Source: Massospora cicadina
Taxonomy: Eukaryota > Entomophthoromycota > Entomophthoromycetes > Entomophthorales > Entomophthoraceae
Direction: 5' to 3'
NCBI GenBank assembly: GCA_022478985.1
Contig: JAKSZP010000210.1
Span: 62,001 to 126,000 of the forward strand
Length of the DNA stretch: 64,000 bases
Position numbers and translations under genes: made by a program. Below the pieces are notes generated by a model. The model was given only the letters and a program-made list of their open reading frames with translations, did no database searches and was not told the origin of the DNA. How positions within the stretch are numbered: the first letter of the stretch is position 1; every line of letters starts with the position of its first letter. Of the stretch, positions 1-11,403 are shown piece after piece.

Positions 1-450
1 CTGAATTAAAAATCATTCTAAGATTTTGTGTATCTTAGTTAGATATTATTTTAGAATGATAGCAAACATGATTGGTGTTATCAAGCATGGTTTATGTTTT
101 TATAAGTTAATTTGGAAAGTTGATTACTTCCCTTTAAACTCTATCCTGGAGTGAGGAGATGCAATTCAGCTTTACAAATTTATATAATTCTTCAAGCTAT
201 ATTCTTGATTAAAGTTTATAGAGTCCAAACCTGAGGAGTTATTAAGGGAGTTATATCATCCATGTGGATTATGATCTGGCTTTTGCTTACATAATACTTT
301 GTGGCTCAATACAATTGTTTATATTACAGAACAGTCATATGTAAAAGCGTTGTCCTTGTTGAGCTCATAGATTTATATTTAAATGCTAAATCTACATCTG
401 AAAATATTAAGCTAAGTTGTAAATATAGAAAGATATTAAAATCAGATAAA
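1..450. other. AT-rich DNA, no recognisable feature
   Basis: I see no gene, repeat boundary or RNA gene here. The short open frames have no family resemblance and the composition is AT-rich non-coding. Confidence 0.5.
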
Positions 451-590
451 GGGTGGTTAACCTAGCAGGTAAAACTGCTTCCACCCTAGTGCCAGATTTG
501 AGTTTGAAACCTATACTGGCTAGAAAAATTCTCAGTGTGGTATATTTGTCCCAAGTTTTACCAATCTTGAATATTTTATTATAATACAAT
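451..590 (+). repeat. tRNA-derived SINE-like relic
   Basis: The head looks like a tRNA-type Pol III promoter: an A-box-like TAACCTAGCAGG at 458-469 and a B-box-like AGTTTGAAACC at 501-511, about 31 bases apart. The head resembles that of the better SINE at 38628-38913, whose A box is TAACCTAGTGG. It does not fold convincingly as a functional tRNA, and I found no clear target duplication or tail, so the right edge is a guess. It could also be a decayed tRNA pseudogene. Confidence 0.4.
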
Positions 591-786
591 CAAATAGGGT
601 GGAATATAAATCTAACATATATAACTAGATCCTTTTTGGCTAAAAAATAATAATAAACTACAATAATTTATGCATAACATATATGATTTTAAGATAGGGT
701 AAATAGATTGTCTATAATATAAAAAGGATCAAGACTTAACAGAAATTTAGTTAACTGTTTTTGTAATTCAGGCTGGTTATATGTTT
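591..786. other. AT-rich flank of LINE copy 1
   Basis: Nothing recognisable apart from a 10-base inverted pair, GATCCTTTTT near 629 and AAAAAGGATC near 721. The last bases lead into the target duplication of the LINE at 787. Confidence 0.4.
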
Positions 787-869
787 GCTGGTGCTTTTTC
801 AACTTTATTTGGGGAAGGTCGACCATGAGATAGACACTTCTGATATGTAATACTAATCAAGCACTAATA

Positions 870-3800
870 TCACTAGAGGCACCCCAGAGAAGCTAATGCT
901 GTCTCCTGTTGCCAACAGGAATGACAATTAAAGGAAGAGGGGTATCATTAGTAGAGGCTTGCACCACTATTGAGCATGTATAAAGGAAGGGGTCTGAATT
1001 GATGAACCATACCGGGAACCAGGATGAAACCAATTGTCATTGATGGGATGGTAGATATATAAACAACCAGGCTTGGAAGTGGTCCTTAAGGTGTGACTGA
1101 AATCGGAATACAGCTTCCTGGAGGGTGGATTTATAGCCTAGAATGTCATCCAAGACAACCATGTGGATAGTCCACATAGCAATTGCCACACTAAGGCTCA
1201 GAGAGAAGGTTGTATAGGGGAATTCAAGGACAAGTTGAAGTCTTCCTTAGAGAGGTTGAAGAGCTGTGTTTGCCCCTGGCAAAAGAGACTTTGAACCTCA
1301 AGTCAGATCGCTTTTGATGAAAGGCATTCATCCAGATGGTGGACAAAAATCCCATATTGGTCACACACAGCACATGAGGAGTGTGATGCATTGGACTGCT
1401 CTGCAGTATAGTATACCCATTTCAAGCAACGCCACACATGGGTTCATACTTGTGGCTGTAGAAGAGGGTGATAAGTGTATTTCCGTATTTCTTTCTGGGA
1501 ATTTGGAGAGTATGAGATGTTCAACATGTCCAGATAGTCAACTCTGGCCATGGTAGTGAACCTCCTGGGTACCAAATTGTTCAGAACGGCTTTCCCATGA
1601 CTTCTTGTTTGAATTGAGGAGTAGGATGACTCCTCTGTGGGGTATACCCACTGATGTTGATCCTCCATTCTGCAATCCTCATATTAAATATATCCATTTA
1701 AAATGGGCAGGGGTCTTGCGTGAGCCTGCTGCATATGGTGATTTGCCATATATGTGAGAAGAGAGTTGGGGTTGTTGGGGTTACGTAGGCCAATGTCACG
1801 GGTAAAGTTGGATTGTGCTGCTCACGACCAGTGTTGGGTTGAGAGTGAGGGTTGGTTACTGAAGCAATCCATTTACCTAGAATCCTTGATGCTTGGTCCA
1901 CATATTTAAGTAGGCCTATTCACCCGCTTTGGCGTGTATAATAGAGGACTTCCAGTCGCACAGGGGGAGATTGACCTAACCAAGGCCACCCTTGTAATAG
2001 GGCATATAGCAAAGCAAAAAAAGAAGGGGAGAAAGCGATGGCATGGGCTGCAAACCATACTTTTGACAGTAGCATAGTGTTGGCAAGCACTACTCTACCT
2101 GTTAAGCTGGTTTGTTGACCCCTTAATTATGCAATACGCTTTGTTACGTTAGCTAGTATGTTGTGTTCCATCATTAGATTGGCATATCCACCTCTATCCA
2201 TACTCCCAGGTGGCGCACTGGGCCTTTAGTGGGCTGGACACAAAAGATAGCACGAGATTAGTGTTTTGGGGTGGTTGTCTGGGTAATCTAATGATAGACT
2301 GAACTACTGGATCCCTCTGATTGAGGGGCGCTAGGGACCAGTTTTTCTAGTATCTACCAAGAAGGGTGATTTCAGTTTTGGATGTGTTAAGTGCTGCATT
2401 ACTATTCTTGTAGTATTCCCAGATTGCAGACTCCAGTGTTTGTGCATCCTGGTTTCTGGATACCCCAACCACACAATCATCTGTGAATTCAAGCATCTTA
2501 ACTGGTGCTTGGCCTTGCACATGTACACCAGTAAGATGTGCATTTACATTGCGGAGAAGTGGGTCAAGGCTAAAATTGTATAAAAATGGGCTCAGAGGGC
2601 TTCTTGGAGAAGGCCCATCTGAGGGAGCACCTCATCAGTGTGGAAGCCTGGTCCTCCCATTGCCATTGTATCTGATTCAGTAAGCATCATTGTCCAACTG
2701 ATATATCATGGGGAAGGTGGAACTGGTGAAGGCATGCCATGAGGTAATCCCAGTTTGACCTATCATACGCTATTCTTTAGTCCAAAAACAAGCGCCCCAG
2801 TAGCAATGGATTGACATACATTAGCTACAGTATGTGTATTGTCAAATTGAACTTTATGAGTAAAGCCAAATTGCTATGAGGATATCAACTCAGATGTAAT
2901 GACCCCTAATTCAGTTAGCAATCATCTTTGTTAATATTTTATTATCAGTGTTAGTGAGGAAAATAGGGCGCCAGTTTGCTAAGTCCACCTTATCCCCTTT
3001 TTAAACAATGTTACCATGCAAGCCTTTTGTCCCCATAGTAGAAGCATGTCTCTAGGAGACACTTGTTTATTGAGGCCAACATTAGGGTGGATAGATGGTT
3101 GAATATTTCTTATAGAACTCGTAAGAAATCCCATCTGGACCTGGGCTTTTCCTGTGTGGTGCACCGCGACTAGTGTACCAGAGTTCGTCTTTGGTTATTA
3201 AATTCATACGTTCAGAGTATCAGAAAATGGTGCAAATGTGTGCGCCAGCTAGAAATTCATCTATTTTGTTTATTGACTGGGTTGGCCCTGTATAACTCAA
3301 AATAATATTTTTAAACTTCAGTCAATACTTCTATTGGCATTTCTACAATGGATTTGTCTGAGCGCCTTACCTGTGTGCAGGCTAAGTTTTGGCGCGGTGC
3401 AGAAAATCGGTGGAAAAAATGCTTGGAGCACTTTTTGTCAATGGTAATATTTCTTCTTTAAACTGTACACAAATGCGGTGTTTGTGTTGTCTGATCAGCG
3501 CGTTAAGCTGTGCTGACACTTTGGCCCATTTGCATCCCCAAGCAGGGCTGTATACTGTCCTGAGGACATTATTCTCCAAGTGGTCCACCTCCACCATGGC
3601 GCATTTGATATATGCCAAGGCAGCCCTAGAGCGCTGCAACAAAATGTGGAATTCTTGGGAAATTGTGGCTTTTTTGAATTTTGACCAGGTTAATAGGGGA
3701 TCCGCACAGATAAGTAGTTACAAACTTCTGTGTTGATGTGGCAGCGCCCCTCCAACTTGAGAATGCAGGTATCTTGAGAACGTTTGGGCGAAGTTTACTC

Positions 3801-4545
3801 CATTTAGGTGCTTGTTGAACTGGACTTGACAGAGCAAATGACACTGAGACCATATTATGGTCTGAGAAATTTATCTTTGTCATTTAAAATTGTGATATCT
3901 GTGAGTGAAAGTCCATTGGTTCCAGAATGAAATCTATACAGGACATAGACATCTACTTCCCGTTGTTTACTTGGGGACATGTCATGTTGTGTATTAGTGG
4001 TGTTTGCTTGGGGATGGTATTGAAGAGGCCCAAGGTAGCTTTCATTACATAAAATTTGATATGTCCCTAAGGTGGCTTATGTGCAGTTGGCCAGTGTCTG
4101 AGGTTTGGCTGTACCAACAGTTTTGGTCGCCGACCACAAAGGATTTAGATGTGAGGGGGAGGAGGCCACATCCAGGATGCATTTTCATCAAATTTTTGCA
4201 CAGGTCAGGGCATATATGTTGATTATTGTGTGCACTTCGACTTCCCATGAAAAGGTCACAAATAGCACACATCCATCAAAATGAATTGCTTTTTAAAAAT
4301 ATAAAATTCCAGTTTGCCCATATCAGCACCCCACAGTGTGGAAACCAAAAGGATTAGAAGGGGAGGACCATGGTTGCCCATGTGTCCTTGGCACCCTGCG
4401 GACAGTGGGTTTCCTGGATTGCCAGGATGTCTACAGGTAAAATATTTTAGGAAGTTTAGTTTTTTAGCCCAGGATGGCGATGCCTTGAGTCCATCAATGT
4501 TCAGCGTCCCTTTTGTAAAGGATACCCATTTCACTCCTTAGGAGT
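870..4545 (-). pseudogene. LINE ORF2 remnant: endonuclease and reverse transcriptase
   Basis: Minus-strand fragments line up with ORF2 of the other two LINEs. The endonuclease start (GTLNIDGLKA) is near 4510, the endonuclease motif FVVGDQNCW near 4130, and the Asn-His motif (FSDHNMVS) near 3860. The reverse transcriptase region covers about 2330-3200. The C-terminal CysXXCys motif (HSSCAVCDQYG) lies near 1375. The protein would have nicked target DNA and primed cDNA synthesis. Frames are interrupted throughout, so only the domain order can be stated, not exact ends. Confidence 0.75.
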
Positions 4546-5960
4546 GAGGGGAGGGCCCCTCAGGCCCAGCTGCTCCTTGCTGCCATGCAAGCTTATCCAA
4601 CTGTCTTTGTTGGCAAGTGTTTGAGGATGGCGTATCATTAGGTAAATAGTTATTCTCTTTGATGGCATTTTTATCCATAGATTTCTTGCTTGATTGGTTT
4701 TTTATCTTTGCAGCTCTTTGCCTTATTAAGGTTTTGCAGTGCATTTTTTAGAATGTCCATCAATTCTTCTCCAAAAAACTCTGCAATATCTGGATTGAAA
4801 AATCCGCTTGCGTTTGTTGTGCATGAGTACAGCAGGTTTGTATCATGCACATATTGTGGGTTTGAGGGCTGGGTCCCCCCATCTGATTGGTTTGGATTTT
4901 TTAATTCCACCAAAGTGGAAACTTTGCCTGGTTGGCTTGGATATGGGCAGGGGGGATGGTGGAGCCGCCATGGTCACTACCTTGGTTGTGCTTGGCGTTG
5001 CTATTTTGCTTTTTTCGTTCTTGTGGGGGACAGGTTTTACCTGAATATAGAACCCCTGTTAACCCCATGGGAATGCTACACTAGAGTCTACTGCGGGCTC
5101 ATTTTGTCCTTCCCCATTGCTTCCGTGAAAGCTTCATTCAAGGTAATTCCCTCTCTGGTGGGTTAGGTGTGTATCTTGTGTCCAAACTCCCAACATTGAG
5201 AGCATATGGTCGGTGTGCTGTCAATAGTTATTCAGAACGGTTGAATCTGTTGTTTGTTAAGAGGTAGGTGTTGCATTGTGTGGGATCTGAGTTAGGTCCT
5301 CTGCCACCCCTGAAAACAGGATGATCACTGTGATTGCCTTACCTGTGCTTAGTTCAGGCGTCAGTAAAAAATTTTGCATTTCAAAAGAGCTGATTTACCC
5401 ATAGCTATGGAGTCCTGCTTTGAGATGACTCTTAAGGACTTCACGCTAAATGGTCATAGGGAGGAAATTGAAAGTCACAAGAATTTATTTGATTTTTTCC
5501 ATTGCATGCACTTGGTTTTGACACCCAATGACCCTCCGAGAGGTTGACCACCACACGCACCTGTACAGCTTCATCTGCTGCATTTGCTGTTTTGAACCTA
5601 AGATTCAACCAACCATGGGTTATTGTGTGCGGTGCTACGTACACTACTTCTGAGAAGTGGATGAATATGTCCCAGCAAAACTTCTTCCAAAGAGCAGTTG
5701 AATTAATGTCCAGGTAAACTCAGACTCCATATTCCACTGATGACAGTGGTTGTGAGTGGGGAGTCCTAATATACTGGTTACGCTTGGTTTGCCATTTTTA
5801 AGATTTCTGGTGAAATATTCACCGCGGTTTTCTTATTTTTTTCCAAGCCACTGGTGTCCCCATGGCGATTTCAAACTTTAGGCGGTGCAAACACCAAACC
5901 TGTGCCTTTTACCACATTTTCCCAGCCCTCCTTTGGCAATAGGTGTGTACTCATCTTCCC
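4546..5960 (-). pseudogene. LINE ORF1 (gag-like) remnant with CCHC knuckle
   Basis: Homologous in position to ORF1 of copies 2 and 3. Near 5170-5230 the minus strand reads a knuckle of the form CysXXCysXXXXHis (ICSQCWEFGHK), preceded by a proline-rich and RNA-binding-like stretch. In the family this protein coats the element RNA. The frame is broken by several stops; the N-terminus lies near 5640-5960 and cannot be fixed. Confidence 0.65.
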
Positions 5961-6073
5961 TTACTGATTATCAAACTTCTCTGTCTTAAATAAAACCAGT
6001 TACAATTTCTGATTATAATGGGAAAGAAAAGCAGTGTAACAGGAAATAAAAGCAGTCCTCGCTGGTGCTTTTT

Positions 6074-6429
6074 GCACCTGAATTTTAACAATAGTTTCAG
6101 AAATAGGAATTCCTTCATCTGCAAAAATAAGTGGTTTTAAGGGATTTATAACACTTATAGTTAAAATATGAAGATCTTTGTAATACAAAAAAAACTGGAT
6201 GCTATATGATCTTTATTAAGATGATATTGGGGGTTAAAGAGTGAACCCTCTCTATAACTTGATGCTTAGTATTTGATTGTAATAAGGCTCAAAGTTCAGA
6301 TTAGGCTAGGAATGGCTGAATTAAGGAATATTGGGATTCAACCTATTAGAGCTCTTGGGACTCACATCACTTTGAAAGAAAGGCCAATGTAAGGCAATGG
6401 CAGGTAGGATAAATCTGTGTGGTAAGGAT
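6074..6429. other. AT-rich DNA, no recognisable feature
   Basis: This flanks LINE copy 1 at its 5' end. A 62-codon open frame on the minus strand spans 6000-6188, but it overlaps the LINE end and resembles nothing I know. Confidence 0.4.
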
Positions 6430-6720
6430 TTAACATTTGAGCCAATCATTAGGTGGTAAAATATTTGCAACTTGCAAAACCCCCTCCAACCCTATAAAAG
6501 GGGCCAGTCTCTGAAGTGCAATTCGAACTAAATTAGCTGTAGGACACAGAGTGACCTACAAATGGCTCCCTTGATTCCGCTGACAATTTGGCATAACCCT
6601 GCTACTAACCATCAGCCTATTTGATTGAGGAGTGGGGGAAATTGTATTTCCCTGATTTGAGTGGTTTCACCAAGGATTGGCCAAGTTCTTTTGGCCAATA
6701 GTATTGCTATTTACATCCAA
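6430..6720 (-). repeat. Decayed LTR fragment of gypsy family C
   Basis: The stretch around 6484-6500 (CCCTATAAAAGGGG) and around 6655-6705 (a pair of TTGGCCAA-like words round TTCTTTTGG) matches, in order and spacing, the minus-oriented C-family LTR at 42528-43282. The middle is diverged. No internal sequence is attached, so it is a solo LTR or fragment. Ends are approximate. Confidence 0.5.
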
Positions 6721-6934
6721 AATGCTCTCTTCGCAGTATTGGACTTTTTAAATTCCAAAACTGTTATTAGAAAGTATTTCTTATAGCTATAAACTTTGGT
6801 ATGAAAAGGCAAACCTTAGTTTTATAAGAATACTAGCATTCATTACCCATGCTTCACTATGGTGTCTACAGAATTTCAGATATTTAAATTTATTAATCTA
6901 GATTTTATATTAAAGATAAAAAATAACCACTCAG

Positions 6935-7115
6935 CAAAATCTAATTGCTCAATCAAATCAACCAAAAACCGCCAACTATTCAGCTAAACCTAACTGAACT
7001 TATCAAATCAGCCAATAACTAATCACCCTCAAACCTAAACTATGCCTTATCAATTCAACCAAAAGCCATTAGCCACTCAGCCAAACAAAAAAAACTATCA
7101 AACTAATCAAATAAT
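6935..7115. repeat. G-poor low-complexity tract
   Basis: About 180 bases rich in A and C and very poor in G on the plus strand, with recurring words such as TCAATCAAATCAACC, CAGCTAAACC and CAGCCAAAC. It reads like a degenerate short tandem repeat. No coding potential was seen. Confidence 0.45.
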
Positions 7116-7365
7116 ACCAAACTGCTACTGGAAACATCTCTATAAAATTATTTCTTAAAAGTGTTTTTTTGTTGGTATAAAAATATCCCTTAATACTGTA
7201 TCAAAATTAATGTTTGATACACCATTTTGAAGATTATTAATCTCTCTAATGACAAAAAATAAGTAAATATCTTAAAATTAGTGTTTTCATTAAATACATT
7301 TTAAATTTACATTCTATATTATTTCTTAAAGGTGTTTTTTGTCAGTATGAATTATCTCCCTTAAT

Positions 7366-8560
7366 TAGCTAATAATTAATTAAATTACTCACCTGAAACT
7401 AATTGGTTCTGATAAATTTATTCTATTTGGGTGAGTGGAAAGAATTGACTCTTATTATTAAATAATTCACCAAATTGCTCACCTGAAACTAAACAAAATT
7501 TAGTATTGGAGTTTTGAGTAGATTAAATAGTTAGGATAATCAGCTCACCAGCCATATGAGCAACAGCAAAGCTGCTAGTCCGAGTGTCTCAAGAGTAGTA
7601 CTGGCACAGCCTATAGGCTAAATCAGTGTGAGCTTATATTTAAACCTGAGCAACGCTAGGTAACTCCGCGTGTCTCTCTATATTTAAATCATTGTGTATG
7701 TGACATGTATTCCAAATTATTAACCCCTTGGTTACATTTGATAACTGTTTTGCGTCAAGCACATGCTTAGAAAAATATCACGCTCTTGAAAGATATTAGT
7801 AATTTTCTTTTTGTTAGCATTGAATATTTTAGCCATATTGTTTCTTTTATGAATTTAGATTTGATTTACAATACTAATACTAATTACTGTGTACATTATA
7901 TCGCTCAAATAAATGAATTCTCACACAAAATTTACTGCCTTTATATACTGTTTCACAGATCAGCAAATTAAATATATTTCAAACGCAAGAAATTCTTTGA
8001 ATAAATCTGTATTTAAGGGGTTATATCAACTTCTACTTAACTTGCCAAAAGTATTTATTAATTATGGGAATCAAATTAAGCAGGTTTTATAAAATTATAT
8101 AAACCTAACATCATGATGCCTGCGCTTCACTACATTATTTAAAGTTTATCTGATAATAAGCTCACACTGACATAGCCTATAGGCTGTCCCAGCACTACTC
8201 TCAAGCCACTCATACTAACAGCTTCGCTGTTGCCCTTGTGGCTGATGAGCTGATTACCCTAATTTTATTTCATATACTTAAAAGCCCAATACTGATTTTT
8301 ATTTAGTTTCATGTGATCAATTTGTGAATTATTCAATAATATGCTCCAATTCTCACCCACTTGCCCAAATTGATGAACATATCAGAATTAATTAGTTTCA
8401 GGTGAGCAATTTGGTAAATCATAAGCTAATATTTGGTAATTCTCACCCACTCGCCAAAATAGATTATACCTAACAGAAACAATAGTCTCAGATTCAATAA
8501 CATTCTTCAAAATTTCACCCACTCACCCAAATAGGTTATTTTATCATACTCAAAGGTCTC
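7366..8560. mobile_element. Fold-back element with long inverted, internally repeated arms
   Basis: The left arm (7366-7636) and right arm (8157-8429) are inverted copies of about 270 bases, separated by about 520 bases of AT-rich DNA. Each arm holds the palindrome-like AGCCTATAGGCT and two copies of a motif GTTTCAGGTGAGCAATTTGG (diverged in places). The right arm continues into further units starting CTCACCCACT at about 8349, 8441 and 8514. Long inverted arms built of subrepeats are typical of fold-back or MITE-like DNA transposons. No transposase is visible in the spacer; a 61-codon frame at 7786-7971 is not convincing. Target duplications were not found, so the outer limits are uncertain. 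Confidence 0.6.
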
Positions 8561-8897
8561 AGATGTCAGTCAGTAAATCATTAAGTAAGCCAGTAATGTG
8601 TTTTATTAAGTAGATTAATAGTTTACATTGTATATATAATAGAAGTGGTATTTTATAAAAGGTCAATTTGTATTTATAATAGTTAAAATTAGTATACATC
8701 CATTATGGTGTCTACCATACTGTTAGCACTATTACAAAAAACATTAATTAGACATATATATACCCGATACAGTCAAAAATAATAGTTTCTCATTTAGACA
8801 AATGAATGATTTTAACAAATTAACATAAAAGATACAGTCAAACCTTTTAGTGGGAACTTTTATTATATGTTACAAATTTTTTATTTCAAGATCTGAT
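8561..8897. other. AT-rich DNA between fold-back and gypsy C copy 1
   Basis: No gene or repeat recognised. The words TATGGTGTCTAC here (8712) and at 6859 are in the same orientation and are not terminal inverted repeats. Confidence 0.4.
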
Positions 8898-8902
8898 AAT
8901 AA

Positions 8903-9667
8903 TGTCATACATTTGCTCTCCCAGCTTCAGATTAAGAATGATGTGGGTCAAACTTGGACAAAAAAGTGATATGGTGGACATTTACAGGTCCCCAATACTA
9001 ATAATATCAAATTAAATACTACTAATAATTTTATTGGCCAAAAGACCCTGGCCAATTCTTAGTATAACCCCACAAATTGGGGTAAAACTATTTCAAATAC
9101 CTCACAGGCAAATAACACTAGTTAAGCAGTCAGGTTACTCTGGCCACATGGTGGACTCTGGGGCATCCATTGGATGGATACCCCCAGCCACTACCAGATC
9201 CATTCAAGCACCTACGTGGGGAACACCCCCTTTTATAAGTGTGGTGGGGGTCCCCCAAGGTGCAATAATTTTATCAGATGTGCTTTGCTGAAAGTTTATT
9301 AAGTCATTACCCCATGGGTACATCTTGCCAAATAATAACTCCTCATCCATCATTCAGCCTAAGTGAAGTGAGTTTTCCAAGCTTTGATAGGTCAGATATT
9401 CATGTTTTTTTATTTGGATCATACTAAGCTGATATAAACTTACCAATGAATTCCCTTTAACCCACAAAACAATTTAATACATAACAGTTGGATATCAAGA
9501 GGGTTCATTTTCTCTTATCCCTGGTGGCATCTAATAAACTATAAACCCCATAACTTTCCAGTTTTTAAAGCTTAATTATATTTATTATTTTCAGTGGTTC
9601 AAATCCTCAGTTGTTGGCTCTAGGTAAATAAGCACCAGTGAGCTTAACCAACACCAATAATTCAACA
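8903..9667 (+). repeat. 5' LTR of gypsy C copy 1
   Basis: 765 bases, TGTCATACA... to ...TTCAACA. It aligns with the right LTR (17710-18478) and with the minus-oriented LTR at 42528-43282. It contains an open frame at 9034-9291 that matches the U3 frame of the right LTR, and a TATA-like CTTTTATAAG near 9232. The sequence is clearly diverged from its partner, so the insertion is old. Confidence 0.85.
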
Positions 9668-9669
9668 AA

Positions 9670-9680
9670 TGGTGCTCACT
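9670..9680 (+). promoter_or_regulatory. Primer-binding site of gypsy C copy 1
   Basis: TGGTGCTCACT begins two bases after the LTR end, where a tRNA 3' end (…CCA) would prime minus-strand DNA. Families A (TGGCGCTCAT) and B (TGGTGCTTAC) have a similar site two bases or less after their LTR, so they may share a primer. The tRNA itself cannot be named from this. Confidence 0.6.
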
Positions 9681-9717
9681 ACAGGTTGCCCTGTATAGCT
9701 CCAAAACCTATTTAACA

Positions 9718-11403
9718 ATGAAAACTATTCTGGAACCAAGGTTAGCTGCCTTAGAGAACCAACTAGCCAGTTCTTTGTCTTGCCTTAAGAGGATTGAGCA
9801 GCACTCTCCACAAGGCCCTTATGGCCCTCCCCTAATATTCTTAAGCCTCCGTTTAAAGACAAGTTCACACTTGGTGATGGCAGTATATCCTACTTCATTA
9901 GTTTATGAATCTGCAATGGAAGGAGTGACTGACCTTCAAAAAACAAGTTTATCCTTCCCTGCTTAAGTCGGATGGCTCAGGAGATCATGGTTCCTCAAAT
10001 GGCCACACTTACCACCTGGACAGAGGTTAAACACGCGCTGATTGACAATTTTGGTTCAAAGCAGAGTTTACAACGTAAAAAACAAACCTTTATGTGCCTT
10101 AGCCTTCAAGAGGGAGAATCAATTCCCTCATTTGTTGAGTATTTCTATAGCAAAGCTCAACCTCTGTTGCTGACCAAAATGCTTCCCTTATAGAATGTCA
10201 TTGCTGCTATCAAAGCTAGCTTGGTATCTTATCCCTCTTTAGCAATACATATCTCCGCAGTTAAACACATTTTCTAAATGGTACGGGATATCAAAGAGGC
10301 ACTACTAGCAAAGGATGACTTTTATGAACATGAAATTCTGCAAAGAACTCCAAAGCGAAAATCAACTCTTACATCTCCAGCCTCTTCTATGTCTGTATCC
10401 CTCTGAAACCCAGCTTCTGCAGAGTTGCAGTAACAAAATACTCCTCCACCATGTGAGGATAGCCAGAAAATATTGGTATTTAGGGGGCAGCGCTCCCCTT
10501 CTGTTTCAGGTTCAACAGCTTATCCAGTGAAGTCAGTTATCACTTTGCCTGATCCCCCTCTTGCTGAGCGGTCTACTCAGGTGAATAAAGTACCACATCC
10601 AGCTAAGCCGCTGCCTCAATCCCCTCAGCCTCAACTTCAGCTGCCCTTAGTTCAAAACCTGCAGTTATGGGGCAGCCCAAGCTGATCACTTCTAAGGCAA
10701 AAGTCAAAGCCATTACACTTCAACGCCTCCCCCAAAAGTTGGTATAACTACGATGCTCCCTTCAAAGGTCAAAAGGGTAGATGAGAGCGACAAAGCCCTC
10801 TCCTGTGAGGAGATTAAGCCAGTTTCTCGGCCCCCTCTAAGTAACTCTTTTGGGTGCATTGACAATCCTTCTGTTGACGAGTCTGAAGGGGGTGATGAAG
10901 ATGCTGGCTGTTATGTTTTGGGAGCCCCAATGGAAGTGCAGTTTCTAGATAGGTTGAGGCCTGAAAGAATTTATATAGATGTGATACCACAAAAAATTTA
11001 TCTTCAACAGTTGTTGAGGTTTTCAGAGGTGATCAATACCACTAGTGATGCTGACCAGCTTATTGGAACAGTGATTCAATCCACCCAGCAGGTTAATACC
11101 CTCAAATAATATAAAGACAAATACCCTGCGATGGCTCAATGCCTTGCCCCCACTCTCCATTTCAAGGAGGTTCTTGCCCTATCCCCTACTTTTAATAACA
11201 CAATAACTAAGGTAGAGATTGTCATCAATAAGGTGCACGTTCTAGCCATCCTTGATATGGGTGCTCAGTGAACGTGGTCTCCTCGAAGCTCATTAATGAA
11301 ATTAATTTGGCGCCTGACCTGGACTACTCACAAGAGTTTGGAACTTCAGGGCCTAACAGTACGCGAGCTAAAGGAGCCTACTCTTCTCTAACCATATAAA
11401 TTG
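9718..11403 (+). pseudogene. gag and start of protease, gypsy C copy 1
   Basis: The ATG at 9718 follows the leader. Fragments in shifting frames read a gag-like capsid region (9972-10193: a typical short Trp- and Ser-rich capsid segment with EGESIPSFVEYFYSKAQ), a proline-rich linker near 10500-10740 and an acidic stretch near 10753-11109. The aspartic protease site follows near 11245 as VLAILDMGA, where active relatives have Asp-Ser/Thr-Gly, so Met replaces the Ser/Thr. The protease is interrupted at 11404 by the E insertion. Several stops are present; the gene is dead. Confidence 0.7.

Larger units (their letters stand above)
787..6073 (-). mobile_element. L1-like LINE, copy 1, full length, decayed
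   Basis: The body (800-6060, about 5.26 kb) lies between 13-bp direct repeats GCTGGTGCTTTTT (787-799 and 6061-6073), as expected for target-primed reverse transcription. It has the same order as copies 2 and 3: 5' end near 6060, gag-like ORF1, ORF2 with endonuclease, reverse transcriptase and C-terminal cysteine motif, and a short A-rich 3' tail (minus strand ends CCCCAAATAAAG). Both frames carry many stops and frameshifts, so it is dead. It appears to be the most decayed of the three. The last ~26 bases at the 5' end are not shared with copies 2 and 3. Confidence 0.88.

Noticed and set aside
451..520. A functional tRNA gene
   Set aside because: The boxes are present but the arms do not pair well and the context is a decayed repeat.
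4690..5166. 158-codon plus-strand protein
   Set aside because: It is antisense to the LINE ORF1 region; the minus strand explains the sequence.
6859..8725. TATGGTGTCTAC as a terminal inverted repeat of the fold-back element
   Set aside because: Both occurrences are in the same orientation, so they cannot be inverted ends; probably chance or older repeats.
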